A stretch of DNA of 64,000 nucleotides from Pteria penguin (Eukaryota; Mollusca; Bivalvia; Pterioida; Pteriidae): contig CM068581.1 of assembly GCA_035048485.1 (NCBI GenBank), positions 61,605,393-61,669,392 on the forward strand. Direction: 5' to 3'. The first letter of the stretch is position 1, and each line of letters starts with the position of its first letter. Positions 1-12,059 of the stretch are shown here, one piece after another. A program made the translations under genes and the position numbers. The notes below the pieces were generated by a model. That model had not been told where the DNA came from. It did not search any database and was given only the letters and a program-made list of their open reading frames with translations.

Positions 1-90
1 CGGCATGGAAACTTGGGCAAGGCGGGGTAGAAACATGAGTATGTTTCGAACCACGAGGGATCTGGAAGCTGTGCAGGTTCCAAGCGGATC
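1..90 (+). repeat. Degenerate copy of a ~78-bp minisatellite
   Basis: The first ~90 bases resemble the repeats at 660-860. They share the order 'gaaacttg..', 'gagtatgtt/gagtattt', 'acgaggga', a 'ggag/ggaagc' step and 'caggttcc'. The copy is diverged, and the window edge may cut off further copies. Confidence 0.4.
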
Positions 91-659
91 AAGGACAGCG
101 TCTTGACACGGGTATCAGGGAGGCGGAGGATAAAGCGTCCCCTTCTCAAAGGAAAAATATTCTAAAACGTTTAAATCATAAAAATTTTGCAACAAAACAA
201 AAGCAGGATTCTGTATAATTATATATGCAATCTAGAATAATATACAACTAACCTATTCTTTCTCTGACGGCATATGTGAGAGCTCGGAAGGGGTATAGAT
301 TAAATTATGCAAGAGGCTTGACTTGCCCAACTTTCAGTTTGTTTGAAAGGTAGACTATTTTAGAAAGCCTAGTCTGATATTTCGCTTTTTGTCACTGTAT
401 TCTTTTAGACTTGCTAAGTTTCTCTATTTTATTTCAGTAATTGTCACGCATGAAAGAGAGAGGGGTTGAATTTAAAGGGAGTAAGAGGAATATTGCTCAA
501 AATCTCTAAAGATATTTTGTATTGAATGAAATGAAACAAAAATATATTAATAATAACAACAGAAGTATATGAGCAAATCTTGATTCCTTTTAACCTCTAC
601 GGTTTCGCGGTATTAAAAGTATTAGGAAAGAGCAATGGATATGGAATAATTATCAACGA
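91..659. other. AT-rich stretch, no feature seen
   Basis: No convincing coding frame, RNA gene or repeat was recognised. The sequence is ordinary AT-rich intergenic-type DNA. Confidence 0.5.
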
Positions 660-860
660 AAACATATCATGGAGACTAGAGCAAATCTAGCTGGGATCGT
701 GAGTATTTACAAAGACACGAGGGGTTGGGAGCCCCGCAGAATAACATATCATGGGGACTTGCGTAAATGTAGCTGGGGTCGTGAGTATTTACCAAAAGAC
801 GAGGGATTCGGAGCCGCACAGGTTCCCAGTGGGGTCTTGGCGCTGCGCAGGTTCCCCGCG
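660..860 (+). repeat. ~78-bp minisatellite, about 2.5 copies
   Basis: Two adjacent copies begin 'aacatatcatgg' (about 661 and 741). Each continues through 'tagctgggrtcgtgagtatt' and 'gacgaggg', ending near 'gagccgcacagg'. A partial third copy follows from about 820. An open frame of 101 codons on the plus strand runs across the copies but has no recognisable domain, so I treat it as chance coding in a repeat. Confidence 0.6.
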
Positions 861-1410
861 AATCTATCATCATCTATTGTCATATCGTACTTGTTGTTAG
901 AATTTTTTGGTACGGAAATTAGAAAATTCTGTTCTCTAATACAAAGACCGAATCTCGTTCAGGTGCTGACATAGGTAAGAGGAATAATAATAATCTTCAA
1001 CTCCCCCAACCCTCTCAAACATTACATCAGCCTATATATCTACGTTATTCAATGACCGCTTAAATGATTTATATTTGTTAACCATTGTTTTCAAAACGGG
1101 GGAATAATTTATGTATTTTTCTCATCACACTTTAAACATTGAATACTGCGAGTGTATCGTGTCTGTTGTTAAATCCGAGTAAGCCCTGTATATGATGGCA
1201 AAACCCTAACTACTCCACAAACTTGGCCTTAGATAACTCCTGTTAGAATTAACAATTCCGTGGATCGCGATTTCTCGCAGAGCTATTACACCAGGTGGTA
1301 TAACATATCAGCTGGCCATACAGCCGCGAGTAGAAAGAATCAAGAGTTGTCGCTCTTTGTCTTGTCCGCTTATCAAAACAGTTAGTGACATTATTTATAT
1401 TCCGATTGCT
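861..1410. other. Intergenic sequence, no feature seen
   Basis: Nothing recognisable in either strand up to the left edge of the macrosatellite. Similarity to the satellite begins near 1411, inside a monomer ('catgccaaattcc'). Confidence 0.5.
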
Positions 1411-1702
1411 CATGCCAAATTCCATTTGTCAGTCGGTAGATACCCTCATTCCCTATCATGCTACCAATTTTCACATCTCTACCTTCTTTAATAAGCGAGC
1501 TTTAGCTGAAACCATTTCATTAAACATTAATGAACTTTATGTGACGTTGAAAGCATCACTTTAAAGGGGGTTGTCGTGTTTAAACCTAAATAACTCGAAA
1601 ACGGTAAGAGTTAGCGAAAATTTGATGGCAATGTTATGCATATAAATTTTCGCGCAGAATCGATTGCAACAATCCCCGATTCGATAAGATGAAAATTAAT
1701 GG

Positions 1703-1738
1703 AGTTATGACGTCATTTACAAAGTATGACGTCATTTT
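1703..1738 (+). promoter_or_regulatory. Paired CRE-type palindromes (first of ~27 pairs or singles in the array)
   Basis: Two TGACGTCA octamers lie 19 bp apart, start to start, separated by 'tttacaaagta'. The same pair, at 19 or 20 bp spacing, recurs in every standard monomer. Two further single octamers per unit follow ('gatgacgtcacaaac' and 'gatgacgtcatagcg'). TGACGTCA is the consensus site for CREB/ATF-family bZIP proteins in animals. Binding is inference. Confidence 0.55.
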
Positions 1739-3337
1739 CAGGAATTTGGTACCATGCCATTCCCTTTTGTCAGTCGGTAGATATTTGCATTCTCTTTTAT
1801 GCTACCAAATTTCATACCTCTAGCTTTATCAATAAGCGAGACACAGGTACCTGAAGTTTTAAATTGTATTTTCAGGAAAGGCCAAACACTGAACTTTGAC
1901 CGCAAATATCTCGAAAACGGTAAGAGATATCGAAAATCTGAGACCAGACTTTTCTCCTTTAACTACTTTTTCACGCAGAATCGATTGCAACAATCCCCGA
2001 TTCGATACGATGAAAAATAAGGGAGTTATGACGTCATTTAGAAAAGTATGACGTCATTTTCAGGAATTTGGCACCTTGCCAATTCCCTTTTGTCAGTCGG
2101 TAGATATTTGCATTCTCTTTTATGCTACCAAATTTCATACCTCTAGCTTTATCAATAAGCGAGACACAGGTACCTGAAGTTTTAAATTGTATTTTCAGGA
2201 AAGGCCAAACACTGAACTTTGACCGCAAATATCTCGAAAACGGTAAGAGATATCGAAATTCTGTTGCCGGTAATTACCATTTTACTTTTTCACGCAGAAT
2301 CGATTCCAACCGTCCCCGCCTCGATCCGATGAAAAATAAGGGAGATATGACGTCATTTACAAAGTATGACGTCATTTTCAGGAATTTGGCTCCATGCCAA
2401 ATTCCTCTTGTCAGTCGGTAGATATTCTCAATCTCTATCATGCTACCAAATTTCACACCTCTATCTTCCTCAATAAGCGAGCTATAGGCGAAAACATTTC
2501 ATGAATAATTAATGAGTGTTGATGACGTCACAAACATCACTTTAAAGGGGGTTGTCGTGTTCAAACGCAAATAACTCGAGAACCGTAAGAGTAAGCGAAA
2601 ATCTGAGAACACTTTGCTGGTAGGTATTTGAACGCTCTATCGAATGGAAGAAACCCGATCAAAATCCGACTGCAAATAAAGTCGCTAGACCTTGCCAAAG
2701 ATTTGATTCGAAAATTTTCAATAATTTCAAAAATATTGGCAGCATGCCATTTTCATTCTAGAGGTAGATTAAGAATGTGGAAACATGTTTAGATATAAAA
2801 TTTCATGCCGATATCTCATTTAATAAGAGAGATATTAACGTATGAATATTTAATTAGCTTTGATGACGTCATAGCGAATTTTCCCACGCTCATTGTGACT
2901 TTATTTATGGTCCGATTTCAAAAATTTTTCATATTCCAAATCAGACCATTAAAATCTTTCATCCTACTGTCTAAAATCTAAGATTGAAATATTTTTTTTG
3001 AAATGAAAACAATCGGGTCAAGGTCAACTTTTTCGGGGTAGAGCTACGAAATTGACGCAGTAACATAAAATCTTGCATCTCCTTTTCTGAATCGAATGCT
3101 GAAAATTTCATTCCAATCGGACAAATAATAAGGAAGATATAGCGATTCAAAATTTTGGCGTCGTAGGTGGCGCTGCGCGCTTATAAGCGGTAATTTAGAA
3201 AATTAAAAAAATCAAATCTTGAAAATTTAATTTCGAATCGAACACTGAAAACAGAATAGTTATATCTTTAATAATGAGTGATTTCTGAGCCGTCACAAAA
3301 AAAAAAAAACGGATGAAGAATAATAATAATAATAATA

Positions 3338-3820
3338 AGAAAAGACAGTAGAATAATAAAAGGTTTCACAAGTGAAACTTGTGAAACCTAATAAGAAAAG
3401 ACAGTAGAATAATAAAAGGTTTCACAAGTGAAACTTGTGAAACCTAATAAATAAGAAAAGACAGTAGAATAATAAAAGGTTTCACAAGTGAAACTTGTGA
3501 AACCTAATAATAAGAAAAGACAGTAGAATAATAAAAGGTTTCACAAGTGAAACTTGTGAAACCTAATAATAATAAGAAAAGACAGTAGAATAATAAAAGG
3601 TTTCACAAGTGAAACTTGTGAAACCTAATAATAATAAGAAAAGACAGTAGAATAATAAAAGGTTTCACAAGTGAAACTTTTGAAACCTAATAATAAGAAA
3701 AGACAGTAGAATAATAAAAGGTTTCACAAGTGAAACTTGTGAAACCTAATAATAATAAGAAAAGACAGTAGAATAATAAAAGGTTTCAGAAGTGAAACTT
3801 GTGAAACCTAATAATAATAA
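3338..3820 (+). repeat. Hairpin-bearing ~60-bp tandem repeat, 8 copies
   Basis: Each copy reads 'aagaaaagacagtagaat..' followed by a palindrome: arm AGGTTTCACAAGT, loop GAA, arm ACTTGTGAAACCT (13-bp stem). Copies are joined by one to four AAT triplets. One copy (about 3661-3690) carries 'actttt' in the right arm and another (about 3782) 'ttcagaag', each breaking the stem slightly. The array is not CRISPR-like because no unique spacers separate the copies. Confidence 0.9.
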
Positions 3821-4566
3821 TAACTAGAAACGAGCTCGTTGCTAAAGCAACGAGTAGGTTTCACAAGTTAAAGTCGAAGCAGCGAAGCTGAGATCTCCTA
3901 CTCTAATACAAAATTCTTTTTCACGATCCAGATATCTGATCTTTAGTGATGGTATCCACATTGCGCAATCTACTTGCAGAAATTGTAGGTAACGGCGACT
4001 TACATTATACACATTATACTGAAGCCTACATCGCACAATATCGACTACTCTTGACCATATATTTGAAACAAGAAACATGCAGGACAATCACACTTAGTAC
4101 AATCTGCACGTGTAACCTAGATCTTCAGTCCTTACTGCCCGCTTTATGTTGTTTATTTATTAACTTACGGCAAGGTATTTCGCGTGTACAGATGTTTGAC
4201 CTTGAATCGCTTTCTCTGCTGGAATAAACAATTCTCCTCGCGATGAACTTACGCAAGTTATTTCGCGTGTACAGATGTTTGACCTTGAATCGCCACTCTG
4301 CTGGAATAAACAATTCTCCTCGCGATGGCCTTTAGTAATGCCGCTTTCCCCAATATACAAAAGAAAAGACTTGAACAATGTCTCGTATTCCACAGGTAAA
4401 GCACTGTAACTGGCGATTAATTCACACACGTTTGAAGTCCTGTATAACAGCGGCGCAGTGCGAGGTATTAAGCAAGGCAAATTCACCGCGCTTCTCTAAT
4501 GTGTAATGCCGACGCTCGGAGAAGATTTCTTTATAGCCTTGTTCAGCAGTAGCTCGTAGAATGTAA

Positions 4567-4660
4567 ATTTGCTTTTTTTTTTCCTTTTTTTTTTTTTTTT
4601 TGTTTTTTTTTTTGGGGGGGGGGGGGGTTGGTTTTTTTATTTTTTGGGGTTTTTTTTTGT
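4567..4660 (+). repeat. Poly-T/poly-G tract within the macrosatellite unit
   Basis: A long T-run leads into a run of about 14 G and further T/G runs. Matching tracts of different length lie at about 8102-8185, 11236-11330, 16078-16162 and 19859-19945. This is the most length-variable small segment of the unit. Confidence 0.85.
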
Positions 4661-5394
4661 TTAAGAATTCGAATGCATAATACTTTCTCAAACTCTATTT
4701 TATAGAAAGCACTTTAAATCGCGATTGAATTAATCGCGAGTTACTGCGCCTTGTCCATGGAAGAAGTCCTATATCACAGCGGTGTCGTGCAAGGTATTAA
4801 GCAAGGCAAATTGACCGCGCTTCTGAAGATATGTTTATTGCGTTGTTCATCAGTAGAGTGCCCAAAATTTGATTTTTGTTTAAGAAATCGAAATCAAAAT
4901 GCTTTCTCAAACTCTTGTTTTTATAATTTGTTCATACGACGAATAAAAAAATACTTGAAAGTTACGCAAGTAAGATATTTTTATAAAAAAATCTTGAAAT
5001 TGCTCACTTTCAAATACCGGGAAACATGTTTCATAGTAAAATCGTTACGGAAAATCGTTTCGTAATGTTTTGGAAACTAAAAGACTAAAAATAAGACAGT
5101 TTTTGAACATTACGTAATTTTTAAAAAACTTTAAATTGAAATAGAGGCCAAACTAAAAGAGATAGATAATATCGGCCGATGAAAGTTCTAAAGATATGAA
5201 CCTAGAGAACATAACAGTGAAAATTTGAGAGATCTACCATTAAAACTAAAAGCTACATACGCGAAAATCGAAAAATATTAAATCTTACGTAATTCTCTTA
5301 AAACGTCGTATATTTCGAAAAAATTTTTTCATTAAACGGGAGTATGTGTCTGTGAGAATGAATAGCCGAAAGATGAAATTTCAAAGTAAAGAGT

Positions 5395-8300
5395 CGGTAG
5401 ATACCCTCATTCCCTATCATGCTACCAATTTTCACATCTCTACCTTCTTTAATAAGCGAGCTTTAGCTGAAACCATTTCATTAAACATTAATGAACTTTA
5501 TGTGACGTTGAAAGCATCACTTTAAAGGGGGTTGTCGTGTTTAAACCTAAATAACTCGAAAACGGTAAGAGTTAGCGAAAATTTGATGGCAATGTTATGC
5601 ATATAAATTTTCGCGCAGAATCGATTGCAACAATCCCCGATTCGATAAGATGAAAATTAATGGAGTTATGACGTCATTTACAAAGTATGACGTCATTTTC
5701 AGGAATTTGGTACCATGCCAATTCCCTTTTGTCAGTCGGTAGATATTTGCATTCTCTTTTATGCTACCAAATTTCATACCTCTAGCTTTATCAATAAGCG
5801 AGACACAGGTACCTGAAGTTTTAAATTGTATTTTCAGGAAAGGCCAAACACTGAACTTTGACCGCAAATATCTCGAAAACGGTAAGAGATATCGAAAATC
5901 TGAGACCAGACCTTTCTCCTTTAACTACTTTTTCACGCAGAATCGATTGCAACAATCCCCGATTCGATACAATGAAAAATAAGGGAGTTATGACGTCATT
6001 TAGAAAAGTATGACGTCATTTTCAGGAATTTGGCACCTTGCCAATTCCCTTTTGTCAGTCGGTAGATATTTGCATTCTCTTTTATGCTACCAAATTTCAT
6101 ACCTCTAGCTTTATCAATAAGCGAGACACAGGTACCTGAAGTTTTAAATTGTATTTTCAGGAAAGGCCAAACACTGAACTTTGACCGCAAATATCTCGAA
6201 AACGGTAAGAGATATAGAAATTCTGTTGCTGCTATTTCCCATTTTACTTTTTCACGCAGAATCGATTCCAACCGTCCCCGCCTCGATCCGATGAAAAATA
6301 AGGGAGATATGACGTCATTTACAAAGTATGACGTCATTTTCAGGAATTTGGCTCCATGCCAAATTCCTCTTGTCAGTCGGTAGATATTCTCAATCTCTAT
6401 CATGCTACCAAATTTTCACACCTCTATCTTCCTCAATAAGCGAGCTATAGGCGAAAACATTTCATGAATAATTAATGAGTGTTGATGACGTCACAAACAT
6501 CACTTTAAAGGGGGTTTGTCGTGTTCAAACGCAAATAACTCGAGAACCGTAAGAGTTAGCGAAAATCTGAGAACACTCTACTGGTAGGTATTTGAACGCT
6601 CTATCGAATGGAAGAAACCCGATCAAAATCCGACTGCAAATAAAGTCGCTAGACCTTGCCAAAGATTTGATTCGAAAATTTTCAATAATTTCAAAAATAT
6701 TGGCAGCATGCCATTTTCATTCTAGAGGTAGATTAAGAATGTGGAAACATGTTTAGATATAAAATTTCATGCCGATATCTCATTTAATAAGAGAGATATT
6801 AACGTATGAATATTTAATTAGCTTTGATGACGTCATAGCGAATTTTCCCACGCTCATTGTGACTTTATTTATGGTCCGATTTCAAAAATTTTTCATATTC
6901 CAAATCAGACCATTAAAATCTTTCATCCTACTGTCTAAAATCTCAGATTGAAATATTTTTTTTGAAATGAAAACAATCGGGTCAAGGTCAACTTTTTCGG
7001 GGTAGAGCTACGAAATTGACGCAGTGACATAAAATCTTGCATCTCCTTTTCTGAATCGAATGCTGAAAATTTCATTCCAATCGGACAAATAATAAGGAAG
7101 ATATAGCGATTCAAAATTTTGGCGTCGTAGGTGGCGCTGCGCGCTTATAAGCGGTAATTTAGAAAATTAAAAAAATCAAATCTTGAAAATTTAATTTCGA
7201 ATCGAACACTGAAAACAGAATAGTAATATCTTTAATAATGAGTGATTTCTGAGCCGTCACAAAAAAAAAAAACGGATGAAGAATAATAATAATAATAATA
7301 AGAAAAGACAGTAGAATAATAAAAGGTTTCACAAGTGAAACTTGTGAAACCTAACTAGAAACGAGCTCGTTGCTAAAGCAACGAGTAGGTTTCACAAGTT
7401 AAAGTCGAAGCAGCGAAGCTGAGATCTCCTACTCTAATACAAAATTCTTTTTTACGATCCAGATATCTGATCTTTAGTGATGGTATCCACATTGCGCAAT
7501 CTACTTGCAGAAATTGTAGGTAACGGCGACTTACATTATACACATTATACTGAAGCCTACATCGCACAATATCGACTACTCTTGACCATATATTTGAAAC
7601 AAGAAACATGTAGGACAATCACACTTAGTACAATCTGCACGTGTAACCTAGATCTTCAGTCCTTACTGCCCGCTTTATGTTGTTTTATTTATTAACTTAC
7701 GCAAGGTATTTCGCGGTGTACATATGTTTGACCTTGAATCGCTTCTCTGCTGGAATAATCAATTCTCCTCGCGATGAACTTACGCAAGTTATTTCGCGTG
7801 TACAGATGTTTGACCTTGAATCGCCACTCTGCTGGAATAAACAATTCTCCTCGCGATGGCCTTTAGTAATGCCGCTTTCCCCAATATACAAAAGAAAGAC
7901 TTGACAATGTCTCGTATTCCACAGGTAAAGCACTGTAACTGGCGATTAATTCACACACGTTTGAAGTCCTGTATAACAGCGGCGCAGTGCGAGGTATTAA
8001 GCAAGGCAAATTCACCGCGCTTCTCTAATGTGTAATGCCGACGCTCGGAGAAGATTTCTTTATAGCCTTGTTCAGCAGTAGCTCGTAGAATGTAAATTTG
8101 CTTTTTTTTTTCTTTTTGTTTTTTTTTTGTTTTTTTTTTTTTGGGGGGGGGGGTTGGTTTTTTTATTTTTTGGGTTTTTTTTGTTTAAGAATTCGAATGC
8201 ATAATACTTTCTCAAACTCTATTTTATAGAAAGCACTTTAAATCGCGATTGAATTAATCGCGAGTTACTGCGCCTTGTCCATGGAAGAAGTCCTATATCA

Positions 8301-8915
8301 CAGCGGTGTCGTGCAAGGTATTAAGCAAGGCAAATTGACCGCGCTTCTGAAGATATGTTTATTGCGTTGTTCATCAGTAGAGTGCCCAAAATTTGATTTT
8401 TGTTTAAGAAATCGAAATCAAAATGCTTTCTCAAACTCTTGTTTTTATAATTTGTTCATACGACGAATAAAAAATACTTGAAAGTTACGCAAGTAAGATA
8501 TTTTTATAAAAAAATCTTTAAATTGCTCACTTTCAAATACCGGGAAACATGTTTCATAGTAAAATCGTTACGGAAAATCGTTTCGTAATGTTTTGGAAAC
8601 TAAAAGACTAAAAATAAGACAGTTTTGAACATTACGTAATTTTTAAAAAACTTTAAATTGAAATAGAGGCCAAACTAAAAGAGATAGATAATATCGGCCG
8701 ATAAAAGTTCTAAAGATATGAACCTAGAGAACATAACAGTGAAAATTTGAGAGATCTACCATTAAAACTAAAAGCTACATACGCGAAAATCGAAAAATAT
8801 TAAATCTTACGTAATTCTCTTAAAACGTCGTATATTTCGAAAAATTTTTTCATTAAACGGGAGTATGTGTCTGTGAGAATGAATAGCCGAAAGATGAAAT
8901 TTCAAAGTAAAGAGT
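5395..8915 (+). repeat. Macrosatellite unit 2 (2 standard monomers, 1 hairpin repeat)
   Basis: Monomer boxes lie at 5761 and 6084 (323 bp apart). A single hairpin repeat is present at about 7306-7353. The T/G tract lies at about 8102-8185. Otherwise the unit is collinear with unit 1. Confidence 0.88.
7300..7353 (+). repeat. Single hairpin repeat in unit 2
   Basis: One copy of the ~60-bp repeat with the AGGTTTCACAAGT/ACTTGTGAAACCT stem runs directly into 'aactagaaacgagctc'. Confidence 0.85.
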
Positions 8916-11259
8916 CGGTAGATACCCTCATTCCCTATCATGCTACCAATTTTCACATCTCTACCTTCTTTAATAAGCGACCTTTAGCTGAAACCATTTC
9001 ATTAAACATTAATGAAATTTATGATACGTAGAAAGCATCACTTTAAAGGGGGTTGTCGTGTATAAACCTAAATAACTCGAAAACGGTAAGAGTTAGCGAA
9101 AATTTGATGGCAATGTTATGCATATAAATTTTCGCGCAGAATCGATTGCAACAATCCCCGATTCGATAAGATGAAAATTAATGGAGTTAAGACGTCATTT
9201 ACAAAGTATGACGTCATTTTCAGGAATTTGGTACCATGCCAATTCCCTTTTGTCAGTCGGTAGATATTTGCATTCTCTTTTATGCTACCAAATTTCATAC
9301 CTCTAGCTTTATCAATAAGCGAGACACAGGTACCTGAAGTTTTAAATTGTATTTTCAGGAAAGGCCAAACACTGAACTTTGACCGCAAATATCTCGAAAA
9401 CGGTAAGAGATATCGAAATTCTGTTGCTGGTATTTACCATTTTACTTTTTCACGCAGAATCGATTCCAACCGTCCCCGCCTCGATCCGATGAAAAATAAG
9501 GGAGATATGACGTCATTTACAAAGTATGACGTCATTTTCAGGAATTTGGCTCCATGCCAAATTCCTCTTGTCAGTCGGTAGATATTCTCAATCTCTATCA
9601 TGCTACCAAATTTCACACCTCTATCTTCCTCAATAAGCGAGCTATAGGCGAAAACATTTCATGAATAATTAATGAGTGTTGATGACGTCACAAACATCAC
9701 TTTAAAGGGGGTTGTCGTGTTCAAACGCAAATAACTCGAGAACCGTAAGTGTTAGCGAAAATCTGAGAACACTATACTGGTAGGTATTTGAACGCTCTAT
9801 CGAATGGAAGAAACCCGATCAAAATCCGACTGCAAATAAAGTCGCTAGACCTTGCCAAAGATTTGATTCGAAAATTTTCAATAATTTCAAAAATATTGGC
9901 AGCATGCCATTTTCATTCTAGAGGTAGATTAAGAATGTGGAAACATGTTTAGATATAAAATTTCATGCCGATATCTCATTTAATAAGAGAGATATTAACG
10001 TATGAATATTTAATTAGCTTTGATGACGTCATAGCGAATTTTCCCACGCTCATTGTGACTTTATTTATGGTCCGATTTCAAAAATTTTTCATATTCCAAA
10101 TCAGACTATTAAAATCTTTCATCCTACTGTCTAAAATCTAAGATTGAAATATTTTTTTGGAAATGAAAACAATCGGGTCAAGGTCAACTTTTTCGGGGTA
10201 GAGCTACGAAATTGACGCAGTGACATAAAATCTTGCATCTCCTTTTCTGAATCGAATGCTGAAAATTTTATTCCAATCGGACAAATAATAAGGAAGATAT
10301 AGCGATTCAAAATTTTGGCGTCGTAGGTGGCGCTGCGCGCTTATAAGCGGTAATTTAGAAAATTAAAAAAATCAAATCTTGAAAATTTAATTTCGAATCG
10401 AACACTGAAAACAGAATAGTAATATCTTTAATAATGAGTGATTTCTGAGCCGTCACAAAAAAAAAAACGGATGAAGAATAATAATAATAACTAGAAACGA
10501 GCTCGTTGCTAAAGCAACGAGTAGGTTTCACAAGTTAAAGTCGAAGCAGCGAAGCTGAGATCTCCTACTCTAATACAAAATTCTTTTTCACGATCCAGAT
10601 ATCTGATCTTTAGTGATGGTATCCACATTGCGCAATCTACTTGCAGAAATTGTAGGTAACGGCGACTTACATTATACACATTATACTGAAGCCTACATCG
10701 CACAATATCGACTACTCTTGACCATATATTTGAAACAAGAAACATGTAGGACAATCACACTAAGTACAATCTGCACGTGTAACCTAGATCTTCAGTCCTT
10801 ACTGCCCGCTTTATGTTGTTTATTTATTAACTTACGCAAGGTATTTCGCGTGTACAGATGTTTGACCTTGAATCGCTTCTCTGCTGGAATAAACAATTCT
10901 CCTCGCGATGAACTTACGCAAGTTATTTCGCGTGTACAGATGTTTGACCTTGAATCGCCACTCTGCTGGAATAAACAATTCTCCTCGCGATGGCCTTTAG
11001 TAATGCCGCTTTCCCCAATATACAAAAGAAAGACTTGACAATGTCTCGTATTCCACAGGTAAAGCACTGTAACTGGCGATTAATTCACACACGTTTGAAG
11101 TCCTGTATAACAGCGGCGCAGTGCGAGGTATTAAGCAAGGCAAATTCACCGCGCTTCTCTAATGTGTAATGCCGACGCTCGGAGAAGATTTCTTTATAGC
11201 CTTGTTCAGCAGTAGCTCGTAGAATGTAAATTTGCTTTTTTTTTTCTTTTTTTTTTTTT

Positions 11260-11291
<32 letters not shown>

Positions 11292-12059
11292 GGGTTTTGT
11301 TTTTTTGTTTTTTGTGGTTTTTTTTGTTTAAGAATTCGAATGCATAATACTTTCTCAAACTCTATTTTATAGAGAGCACTTTAAATCGCGATTGAATTAA
11401 TCGCGAGTTACTGCGCCTTGTCCATGGAAGAAGTCCTATATCACAGCGGTGTCGTGCAAGGTATTAAGCAAGGCAAATTGACCGCGCTTCTGAAGATATG
11501 TTTATTGCGTTGTTCATCAGTAGGAGTGCCCAAAATTTGATTTTTGTTTAAGAAATCGAAATCAAAATGCTTTCTCAAACTCTTGTTTTTATAATTTGTT
11601 CATACGACGAATAAAAAATACTTGAAAGTTACGCAAGTAAGATATTTTTATAAAAAAATCTTTAAATTGCTCACTTTCAAATACCGGGAAACATGTTTCA
11701 TAGTAAAATCGTTACGGAAAATCGTTTCGTAATGTTTTGGAAACTAAAAGACTAAAAATAAGACAGTTTTGAACATTACGTAATTTTTAAAAAACTTTAA
11801 ATTGAAATAGAGGCCAAACTAAAAGAGATAGATAATATCGGCCGATGAATGTTCTAAAGATATGAACCTAGAGAACATAACAGTGAAAATTTGAGAGATC
11901 TACCATTAAAACTAAAAGCTACATACGCGAAAATCGAAAAATATTAAATCTTACGCAATTCTCTTAAAACGTCGTATATTTCGAAAAATTTTTTCATTAA
12001 ACGGGAGTAAGTGTCTGTGAGAATGAATAGCCGAAAGATGAAATTTCAAAGTAAAGAGT
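8916..12059 (+). repeat. Macrosatellite unit 3 (1 standard monomer, no hairpin repeat)
   Basis: This is the shortest complete unit, with one monomer box at 9282. No copy of the hairpin repeat lies between the A-run and the CTCGTTGC hairpin (about 10455-10515). One CRE palindrome is mutated near 9190 ('aagacgtcatt'). Confidence 0.88.

Larger units (their letters stand above)
1434..5394 (+). repeat. Macrosatellite unit 1 (2 standard monomers, 8 hairpin repeats)
   Basis: The standard monomers carry the 'ATGCTACCAAATTTCATACC' box at 1799 and 2122, exactly 323 bp apart. The hairpin-repeat tract is the longest of any unit. The T/G tract lies at about 4567-4660. Within the unit, the 'aacttacgcaag..ctcgcgatg' segment of ~85 bp is present twice (about 4160-4330). 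The segment around 'ggtattaagcaaggcaaatt' is also duplicated (about 4467 and 4794). Confidence 0.88.

Noticed and set aside
669..974. 101-codon frame near the left edge
   Set aside because: It runs across two copies of a 78-bp minisatellite and has no domain.
3338..3820. CRISPR-like array of palindromic repeats
   Set aside because: There are no unique spacers, only AAT triplets between copies. No cas genes are present and the setting is clearly eukaryotic.
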